A DNA stretch of 64,000 nucleotides from Rhodeus uyekii (Eukaryota > Chordata > Actinopteri > Cypriniformes > Acheilognathidae). The notes beneath the pieces are model-generated. The model was not told the origin of the DNA. It did not search any database and was given only the letters and a program-made list of their open reading frames with translations. The DNA is taken from NCBI GenBank assembly GCA_037043235.1, contig JAWRVZ010000043.1, positions 533,001 to 597,000 on the forward strand, in the 5' to 3' direction. The position numbers were made by a program, and so were the translations under genes. Of the stretch, positions 56,301 through 64,000 are shown one piece after another. Position 1 is the stretch's first letter, and every line of letters begins with the position of its first letter.

Positions 56301-58115
56301 ATCGAATCACTGCATAAGAAAAATTAAAGTGAAAAAAGCAAGTGCACGTCAAGACGGCACAAACAGAAGGCTCTTCTAATAATACGTATTCATCTTATCT
56401 GAGCATTCTGACGTACAAATATTTTCAAAACAACGTGGCCATTTGAAATTAAGAAATTGAAGACCTATTGATAGAGCAGTATACTTGATAATGTCATTGG
56501 GCACTCTGGCTTCTAACACCAAAGATCACCTGTTAGATATATATAAGATGAATTATATCTTGTTACAGTTTATCCACAGGGAATGTGTGCGATGCGGAGA
56601 AGGACGTCGAGGAGCAACAGCTTTTAAACTGAAACTCTTTTTATTCACAAAGAAACCAAAACACTTTAAATGACAACAGAAAAGGCACACGTGCAAAAAC
56701 CTCAAAATAAAACACTTATAACAAGGAATAACGGAGAGTGCATCCACACACACCAACACGGACGACATAACAAAGTCAAGAGACATCAACAACCGACAAA
56801 GACAAGGGAAACACAAAAGGGTTAAATACACAAGTGAATGAAGGTAATGACAAGACAAGTGAAACACAGAAGGGACCCGGAAGGGAAACAACACAAGACA
56901 CGACACACAGGAAGTGACAATAGACCTCACTGACAAGAAGTGTGACATTGATCTCACAGGAAGTGCACAGATGACACAACAAACAGGACTAATGGTAACA
57001 TATCTCATGTTTAACTCTTGTTTTAAGACACATCAGAGCCAGCAGCAAATGTCAGAAGGATTAGTCGAGGTAAGGCTGTTCAAGACAGAGTTAATGAGAG
57101 CTGCGTGCCCGATGATCGTTTATATTTCACAACTCTGAAAACATCAGATAAAATGTTTAAATAGGTGGCATCTTTATAAATAAACCACAGATTTGAGGTT
57201 TAACAACTACATTCTCACCTAAAGAATATCACTACATGAATTACACTACAGAATTAGCACTACATGTTATGACTCAATAAGAGTACATCTCTTTCATGTT
57301 GCCATCTGAGAAAGAAAATAGATATGGCGAGCAGCATTTTAGATTCCCAGCCCACAATGCATCACAGGATACACACAATCTTTGTTTGGGAGCAGAGCAT
57401 GCACAGTCAGCACTTGAGGGCCCCGGCTGTGTACATTGTGTCCTTTACGGATGCTCTGCTCCAGCCTGGTGCAGAGGAGGTCTGGTCCAGCCTGGCCTAG
57501 GCATTAGGGGTCACAAATGGATCTGTCAAGGGGGGTTAGAGATAGCATATAAGCAGCCTTCATTCTCCAGCCTATGAGGAGTTGATGGAGGTTGTGACTC
57601 GTGCTGTTGCCAGTTTAAACTTAGGCTGGCCAGCTGAGAAGGAGGGAGCTCATCCCAAAAGTAAATTAGACGAGCATTCCTGCCCTCACGAGTGCAAATG
57701 ATCGTGGATGACACCGGCCTCTTATCGAGTTTATAGTGCACAATCACACTATTCCTCGTTAATAGACCATAAAGACCACGGTTAGGAGACCTGGATGAGG
57801 TTGGTGGTGAAATGTCTTTTCAGTACCATTTTCAGTCTTTTCAAGAGGACACCAAACAGACAGCGGCGTTCCAAACACTCTTTCCCCGCCACTCTCAGGT
57901 CTCGGGGCTGGTGAGCGGGGGCAACCCCAAACATCTAAAATCAGTTTCTCACACCACCAAAACAGAACATCACTACCCGAGTTCCCACCTAGAGACAAGG
58001 GATCAGAGAGGTATTCTCAAACACAGCACTAGAGGGGTAGGATGAATTTGAGGACCGTCCTCATCACCAAAGAGGCAGCAATGAAGAGGTCTTGACGGCA
58101 GTGGCACCAGGCCTC
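53328..58115. other. Intergenic stretch, no gene recognised
   Basis: 4.8 kb of mixed composition. About 55.13-55.31 kb looks like a MITE (separate entry). 56.6-57.0 kb, with GGAAGTGACA and GAAGTGTGACA phrases, may be an old LTR remnant. Short open frames match no known family. Confidence 0.4.
55135..55310. mobile_element. MITE-like dispersed repeat
   Basis: TTCACACAGGGCGCATTCCAG at the left and GATCAATGCTCTGCGTGAAAG near the right are imperfect inverted ends (TTCACACAG / TGCGTGAAAG). Family uncertain. Confidence 0.4.
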
Positions 58116-58803
58116 TAAGGGTAGACCCCTCTGCAGACACACTCTGTCAGTTTAAATCTAGACTAAAAACACATCTCTTCAACCTGGCATACACATTTAA
58201 ATCATGTAAAATGATTGTTAGGGTGCATTATTTAGGTCAGCCGGAACCGGAAACATTCCCATAATACCTGAAGTACTAAGATCATAAGAAGAATGGCATC
58301 TATGCTGATTTTATTCTCTGTTTATCCTGAGGTTATCATGGTCAGCCGGATCCGGGCCGTATCCAGATCAGATGAAGGACCCTCGACACGAGCACAACGA
58401 ACCTCGATGAATCCCATCTCCAACCATACTGAACTGGATTTAATATTTTGAGTGTCCTGATCTCAATATAACTTCTCACCTGAAATATTGTTTATATCAT
58501 AATCATGCACTCTTTGCTTGTTGGCCAGAGGAGAACTGCTCCCCCAACCGATTTTTTTCTTTTCCTTTTTTCACCCCATTCTGTCACCTGAGTTTTGTGT
58601 CTTGCCACTGTCGCCTCTGGCTTGATTAGTTGGGGACACTTAACACTTAATATTCATCAATATCATTGATTGTCCTGTTCTTTTAGAGCTGTTGTAAAGG
58701 CAAAACAAACTTTGTTACATTATTGTCTTGTTATCTCTGTAAAGCTGCTTTGAAACAATCTATATTGTAAAATCCATATAAATAAAGGTGACTTAACCGT
58801 GAC
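58112..58803 (+). mobile_element. L2 LINE 3' end
   Basis: Begins with the last RT codons (TTTAAATCTAGACTAAAAAC, then ACATCTCTTCAACCTGGC), the reverse complement of 43.83-43.89 kb. Then it runs through the 3' UTR (GGCCAGAGGAGAACTGC, TTAGTTGGGGACACTTAACA) to a GGTGACTT...GACTTGAC tail. Confidence 0.8.
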
Positions 58804-59072
58804 TTGACGTCTATTCATACACTTGTGAATTCTGAAGACAGGAAAAGCTCTTGTGAAGAATTTTTTTGTTTAGAATGAATCCACTCCCTACAGAAGATCA
58901 AGTTTGGTGAACCCTAAATAATGTTAAGATTGTTTTAGTAATTTGTGACCATAGTTTAACACTGCTCTATCCAAATATTAATGTGTCTTTTCATAACCAG
59001 CATGATGACGTTGGCTCAACCATCAGTTTGCCGACCACTGTCAAATGAGAGGAGTGTAGAGGAACATAAATA

Positions 59073-59667
59073 GAGTAGTACCTCAGGATACGAAAGCAAA
59101 GACGAAAATTTTTACTGCTCTACATACGAAAAGTTTTCAAGATACGAAAGGTTTCTGAAAGTCCGAGATTCGCCCCATAGCAATTTTGAAACTCGCGCCG
59201 CCATCTTGGTTATAGTAGACTCGCCACCATCCTCCTGCTCTTCCATTGGCTCCTGATGCTAGCCAAGCCATGAGATCCTTCTCTCTAATTGGACAGCATC
59301 CCTCCCATCATGCATCTTCTATACGTACGTGCTGGCGTGCTTTAGCTCAGCCACTCCGCACCCCAAACTTTACATTTTTTATGTGTTTTCGAAAAGTTAA
59401 GTGTACGTACGTTATCTGCCGTTTGTCCTCCTCCTCCTCTGCTGCCACTTTCGGAGATAGCCTCACTCGAAAGGTAAGCTTCGACATTTTACGTTATTTC
59501 ATTGTTTATAGGTCAATTTAGCTTTATTATGAAATTTAATGGGGTGTTTTTGGAGGGCTTGGAACGGATTAGCCATTTTACATGTAAAATGTGTTCCAAG
59601 ATACAAAAAACTCATTATACGAAGGCCGCCTCGGAACGGATTAATTTCGTATCTCGAGGTACCACTG
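59073..59667 (+). mobile_element. Tigger/pogo-like element B, interrupted at its right terminus by an LTR
   Basis: Left end (G)AGTAGTACCTCAGGATACG after TA. The right end TTTCGTATCTCGAGGTACCACTG is its inverted repeat. The final CACTG is duplicated by the LTR insertion and reappears at 60197-60201, followed by TA. Internal CCGTTCC/GGAACGG blocks are typical of this family. No intact transposase. Confidence 0.85.
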
Positions 59668-60196
59668 TGTTATGAATATGAGCTCTGCGCTCCCCTCCCT
59701 GGCCACCAGAGGGAGCTCTCACTTATACTGACACTTCACTACACACTACATTTCCCAGCAACCATCACACTGGACTGATTACACACACACACCTGAACTC
59801 CATCATCATTGTTTGCCACACCACCTGTGATTCATTACCTGGACCATAAAAGACTGTTTCATTCTGACAATCACCGCGAAGTCTCGATTTGCAATAGCTA
59901 TCATTCTGAGTGTTTAGTCCTGTCCTGATTATCTGTTCTGATTCTGCCTGTTACCTGTTTTCTGATCCTGTTCTGCCTGCCCCGACCTTGTGCCTGGAAT
60001 AACGTTTACGATTGATATCTGCCTGCCTCGACCTCTCGCCTGGACTATCGTTTCTGTATCTGTTCTGCCTGCCTTCCTGACCCCTGCTTGGATTACTGAC
60101 CACGATTGCTCTCTGTTTGCCCTGACCCTCTGCCTGTACGACCATTCTTAATAAAGACATTGCGATTGGATCCCTGCCTGTGAGTTCTGTGTTACA
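59668..60196 (+). mobile_element. Solo LTR with exact 5-bp TSD
   Basis: Starts TGTTATGAATATGAGC and ends GTTCTGTGTTACA, with TG...CA ends. CACTG flanks both sides exactly (59663-59667 and 60197-60201). Internally, a TATA-like CCATAAAAGAC lies at about 59844 and a poly(A) signal AATAAA at about 60151. 529 bp. The repeated CTGCCTG phrases are common in fish gypsy LTRs. Not similar to the LTR at 48 kb beyond end bases. Confidence 0.93.
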
Positions 60197-60201
60197 CACT
60201 G

Positions 60202-61313
60202 TAATGCACTTAAACTTAAAATCAATCAATAACATTTCTACATTAATAATAAAAAATATATATTTTAATCAATTTAAACATGAATATCTGGCATTACTTT
60301 GAAACTCTTTGCAAGAAAGACAGACAGAGGGAATGTGGCAGAATAATTTCTAATTTTTCCACTTGCCTACAAATCTCGAGTATTTAGAGTTCTGGACACA
60401 GTTGGACTATGTGCAGGGCCTCCGCACGCTTCACTCGTCTCTGACCAGGACCCAAAGATCAGACCAGGCTCAGAGCGTATTCCTCTATGGCGTCCACCCA
60501 CAGCACCTGACAAATATATTTTGTAGAATTTGTATCTAATCCACACTTCCATGTAGAGATCCCATTACGGCTTGTCTTGAGTGGGCCAGCTGTTCAAACA
60601 CAGTGATTAATTAAAGGAATTCAGTTTGTAAAACAATCCAACACCCCCCTCCTCCCTCATGAGAGCTCGGCTGGAAGCATTGCTGCAACTCCAGCAGTAT
60701 CCGATTGGATGGTCTCCTCGCATTAAAGCTGATGCTCCCCACATTAGCAAGACAAACACTTCAGCGCTGAGTGGGGGAAGGGGTTGTGTGGATGGGTTTG
60801 TGTGGATGGGTTTGGACAGTTTTAGCGATCTGGACTGGGGCAGGTGGGCTCTCATGTTGCAGATTATGAGCCGAGGTCACTCTCGTGAGCAGTGCAGGTG
60901 TGCGCTATTCATCAGACTGGGAGTCATGCTTAAAATCCCATTAGACCTGAATGCGTGCTGACCTGCTTTTATAATCGCCTGCGGCATGACTGCTCCAAGT
61001 GCCCCAGCGCTCTCCGCATCCTGAAAATATTAAAAGGCCAACAGGCTGCCACACAAAACACATGAAGAGCCGGAGATGGTGCTGATTATGTGCACAATTA
61101 AATCTGCTGTGTGCCTTCTTAAGTATGCACTATTGCACTTGATTATGAAGTAGTCCTCTGTTTCGCCTACATCATGTGGAAGTTCATGCTTTATTTCCAA
61201 GTATGAAGTATTTCAAAAATTCAGTTTCTTTGTTTATTTTGTATTTTTTTAGCCTGGTGTTAGCATTTAACACAAATATTTATATTTGATGGATGCATTT
61301 AGATTGTTTAGGG
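60202..61313. other. Intergenic stretch with candidate conserved regulatory block
   Basis: 60560-61140 has balanced composition, homeodomain-like sites (GATTAATTAAAGG, ACAATTAAATC) and no repeat hallmark, unlike its flanks. It is discussed as a candidate enhancer. No exon supported. Confidence 0.4.
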
Positions 61314-61554
61314 CAGGGTTTCTCAACCTTTTGCCTGTTGCGACCCACTTTTTTTTGTATGACAGTCCTACGACCCACTAAGGCTAGAAATAAATAAATA
61401 AAAATGGTAAATAATAAGTAATGAAAAATAATGAAATAATTTGTTAGACCTATACTGTGTGTGCTCATAATTAAATTCACAAAACACTTTCAAAAATTAG
61501 GCAGACTATGAAACGAACTGATTTATTTATTTTCACTCATGTTCACACACGTTA

Positions 61555-61760
61555 ATGTGACATTTGAGACTGCCGCTCTGAAACGATGATATCCAGACGC
61601 GGTGGAATTGGGGAAAGGGCCACTCGTAGTGTCGCACTCAAACTAGAAGTTGTCAGTCTATTCCTGCCTTTTGTTTTCGTTGCAGTCACCGTCGAAAATC
61701 CCGACTCGCAAAGATAGGTAGTGCTAAATGGCAGAAGAAACTTCGTTGCACGACCTGCGC
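61555..61760 (-). pseudogene. hAT transposase C-terminal (hATC) fragment
   Basis: Minus-strand frame with FSTTYLCESGFSTVTATKTK, then GRNRLTTSSLSATLRVALSP, the hATC signature of ZBED-type hAT transposases, ending QMSH-stop. Preceded by unrelated frame, so joined to the N-terminal part by an internal deletion. Confidence 0.88.
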
Positions 61761-61769
61761 GTTCGAGCT

Positions 61770-61980
61770 GTCGTGAGCGACACAATACTGCTTTGCTGTC
61801 TTTTAAGTACATCGCGCTTTCGCACAAAGTAATCCACAGGTTTACCGACACATGTTGGATGTTTAGTCTGAAGGTGACGTTCAAGTTTTGATGGCTTCAT
61901 GGACTCCTTTGCTAAGACCTCACCACACTCAACGCATTGTGGTTTTTCGTCCGACGTAGTAAATCCATATTTAATATACA
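61770..61980 (-). pseudogene. hAT transposase BED-finger fragment
   Basis: Minus-strand translation YIKYGFTTSDEKPQCVECGE, then SMKPSKLERHLQTKHP, a BED zinc finger with C-x2-C and H-x4-H as in ZBED5-like transposases. The N-terminal codons are cut off at the TA at 61979-61980 by the inserted element; residues read beyond that point are not transposase. Confidence 0.85.
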
Positions 61981-62120
61981 GTGAGCCCTCGCTACTTCGC
62001 GGTTCGACCATCGCGGATTCACGACTTCGCAGACTTTTTTCATTACGTATGTATATATTACAAAATAAATATATCGCTGATTTTCCGGAAATTTCGAAAA
62101 TAGACGCGATATATGAAGAT
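61979..62120 (+). mobile_element. Tigger/mariner-like terminus inserted in the hAT
   Basis: TA followed by CAGTGAGCCCTCGCTACTTC and CGCGGTTCGACCATCGCGG, a terminal sequence of pogo/Tigger type. The opposite terminus is not found, so the copy is truncated. Confidence 0.6.
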
Positions 62121-62285
62121 TAGAACGGCTTGCCTGGGTGGGCCTGGGCCCCCTCATTTACATGTTCGGCCCCGTCAGATTTTCAATTGTTTAAAATCGC
62201 AACTGTGAAAACGGAATTAAAAGCACATATCGCCCGCTGCACAAAACGATCGCAACGCACCCACAAAGTCAACGTTGCATCATAA

Positions 62286-62367
62286 CTAGTTCTGGCAGAG
62301 TGGTTAAGGCGCTAGACTAGAAATCCATTGGGGTTTCCCAGCACAGGTTCGAATCCTGCCGACTATG
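62286..62367 (+). pseudogene. tRNA-Ser(AGA)-like pseudogene
   Basis: 82 nt with the class II tRNA-Ser layout: A box TGGCAGAGTGGTTAAGGC, anticodon loop CTAGAAA with AGA, short variable arm, and B box GGTTCGAATCC. Acceptor and anticodon stems have several mismatches (1:72, 7:66 and two in the anticodon stem), so it is probably a pseudogene or tRNA-derived repeat. It sits inside sequence inserted in the hAT element. Confidence 0.75.
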
Positions 62368-62536
62368 TTATGCTCGCCCACCACCCCTGTCAACAGTCTC
62401 GCACAGTTTTGCCCCTCATTCTAAGCTGGGCCCCCTCAAAAAAAAAATCTGGCTACTCCCCTGGAACACAGTAAAACTCTCGCGACCCCCTCTGTAATGT
62501 TCCGCGACCCACCGGTTGAGAAACAGTGGTTTAGGG

Positions 62537-63346
62537 GACTCCTTTTCACTTTAACTTTACCTTTTCCCCTTGAAAAGACTTGATACATCCTGAAACTCAG
62601 ACAGCAATATGTCACTGCAGTCAGTTCACGAGTTCACACTTACAAATGATTCAGGAGCAATAAATGGTAAGCATATTTGGCGTGCTGTCCGAGGAGAGGG
62701 CTCCGAGCTCGGTATTTAGCCCGAACCTGGAGCACTCCCCCCGTATCCTGACTTTGATAGGAACAATTAAGTGTGAGGAGTTGGGGTGGTGGAGGGATGC
62801 CGAAAAATGTCAAGAGCTGTAGGTGAGTCAAACATGTCTATATATACATGCTTCCTCTCCTGCTGATAGGATGAGGTGTAATTGCTAATGACGTGTTGAT
62901 TGTGTTAATCATTTGAACGTGCTCCTCCCGAACTTTGTTAATAAAACATCATTTGTAGCTCTAACAAGCGGGTGTGATTACTGAAGCCAGGTGATGGTAA
63001 GATGACCTGGCCATGTGCCAGTACACTAGCACAGGGCCAGGCCAAAGTGCATATTGGCATTATAATATAATTTGAGCGTATGTGAATAGCAATTAAAAAG
63101 ACAATTTCTGCAGTATAACAATTCCATGCTGAGTTCAGAACACAACTGTACAGCACAAATGTTTTTTTATACCTTATACCTATGCAGTTTTCAAATGATG
63201 AATACATTCCACTGCCACCTGTTGGTTTGGAGAGTTATTTCATAATATATTTCCTACATTTTTAAATGTCTTTTAATTCTGTTCTTTTTTTGAGAAATAA
63301 ACTTAATATGATTTTGCTTCTCAAGTAAGTGCAACATCATTCAAAA

Positions 63347-63350
<4 letters not shown>
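62537..63350. other. Intergenic stretch with candidate conserved block
   Basis: 62570-62935 is non-repetitive with homeobox-like sites (TGCTAATGAC, GTTAATCATTTG); discussed in findings. No exon recognised. Confidence 0.4.

Positions 63351-63351
<1 letters not shown>

Positions 63352-63391
<40 letters not shown>
63352..63391. repeat. (TA)n microsatellite
   Basis: About 20 TA units directly abutting Tigger-like element D. The TA target of the element may have come from this run, or the run expanded from it. Confidence 0.95.
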
Positions 63392-63394
<3 letters not shown>

Positions 63395-64000
63395 TGGAGT
63401 TCACTTATCTCGACCTCGGTTAACTCGCCAATCCTATTATGTCTATTATGTCGACGTTTTTGAAGTGGAACCGCCAAACTCCCTATTTGTCTTAGTATTT
63501 TCTTTTCAGTAATGTCGATTCTTTTATGGCACCGAACCCTAATATCTCGAGCACAAAAGAGGGACAAATTCGCCACTTCACATGGTTATCTCGTGACTAA
63601 TGATGGTACCGAGTTCACTGCGCATGCGCTGAGTTTGCGTTGCACGTCGCTCTGTCAGTGACGCTTCTCTCACAGTGCCACGCAGCACTCTCTGAAGTGA
63701 AAGCACATATCGTTCTTACGCTTCTCAGCGAGCAACGAGTGATGCCGTGGGCCCAACCCCATCCCAAATCCTCATCCGCTTCTGTGTGCACATAAAGCCT
63801 TCTCTGATTTGATTGGTTTTTTCAAATATTTTGAGTATGAGGCTTAGATAACACACACACACCTGCTTCTGTTCTGACGGGCGCTCTGCTCAGCGTTGCT
63901 GTGGATTGAAGAGCCCGGTTTCGTTAAAAGACGGGACGAAGCCAAATTTGTTGAGAAAGCACATTAGACAGGCAGAACACAAGAAAGTATGCAATCTAGT
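63392..64000 (+). mobile_element. Tigger/pogo-like element D (runs off the window)
   Basis: Left end CAGTGGAGTTCACTTATCTC after TA, followed by the body shared with elements A and C (AACTCGCCAATCCTATTATG, GTGACGCTTCTCTCACAG, GACGGGACGAAGCC). 63700-63840 is extra relative to element A and may be a small insertion or sequence lost from A. The right end lies beyond the window. Confidence 0.8.

Larger units (their letters stand above)
61314..62528 (-). mobile_element. hAT (ZBED-type) DNA transposon, internally deleted and interrupted
   Basis: Left end CAGGGTTTCTCAACC, right end GGTTGAGAAACAGTG, TIRs identical over GTTTCTCAACC. The 8-bp duplication GTTTAGGG is exact at 61306-61313 and 62529-62536. 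Sub-terminal GCGACCCAC motifs occur at both ends. The transposase is on the minus strand and reduced to its two ends; about 61980-62470 is later inserted sequence including a tRNA-Ser-like copy. Confidence 0.93.

Noticed and set aside
57526..57747. 73-codon minus-strand frame considered as a possible host or transposon gene
   Set aside because: No recognisable motif, no splice context, and length within chance expectation.

Overview
This is vertebrate nuclear DNA, almost certainly from a teleost and probably a cyprinid. Pointers are spliced genes with GT/AG introns, two vertebrate genes in their known order (fermt2 then ddhd1, both on the minus strand, as I recall for human 14q22), a tRNA-derived fish-type SINE with a tail near AAAAGCGTCTGCTAAATGCAT, fish-type L2 LINE tails, hAT and Tigger/pogo elements, a Ty3/gypsy element, and a dispersed element of a kind I know from cyprinid genomes. 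Species calls are inference.

Layout. 1-4.9 kb holds the 5' end of fermt2 (kindlin-2): the first coding exon at 3449-3605 and a CpG-rich promoter at about 4.43-4.93 kb; the rest of the gene lies left of the window. 5.2-8.8 kb is dominated by a 1 kb ATCC/ATCT array and a 1.5 kb CT/CA array. 10.17-29.56 kb holds the complete coding part of ddhd1 (phosphatidic-acid-preferring phospholipase A1) in 13 exons. Every junction I placed keeps frame and uses GT/AG, giving 814 codons plus stop. Its CpG-rich upstream region is at about 29.99-30.45 kb. From 30.5 kb to the end I find no host protein-coding exon. That stretch is an intergenic region made largely of nested transposable elements: L2 fragments, four Tigger/pogo-like copies plus one terminus, a 5' Ty3/gypsy half with one LTR, two internally deleted hAT elements with exact 8-bp target duplications, and two solo LTRs.

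The most striking structure is a dispersed element whose internal 112-bp unit has been amplified at three sites (about 20, 4 and 12 copies). Two of these arrays lie in ddhd1 introns 12 and 10 in opposite orientation, each within about 0.3 kb of exons 12 and 11, so the pre-mRNA could fold into a hairpin with those exons in the loop. I saw no prokaryotic system, no CRISPR array and no clearly new protein-coding system.
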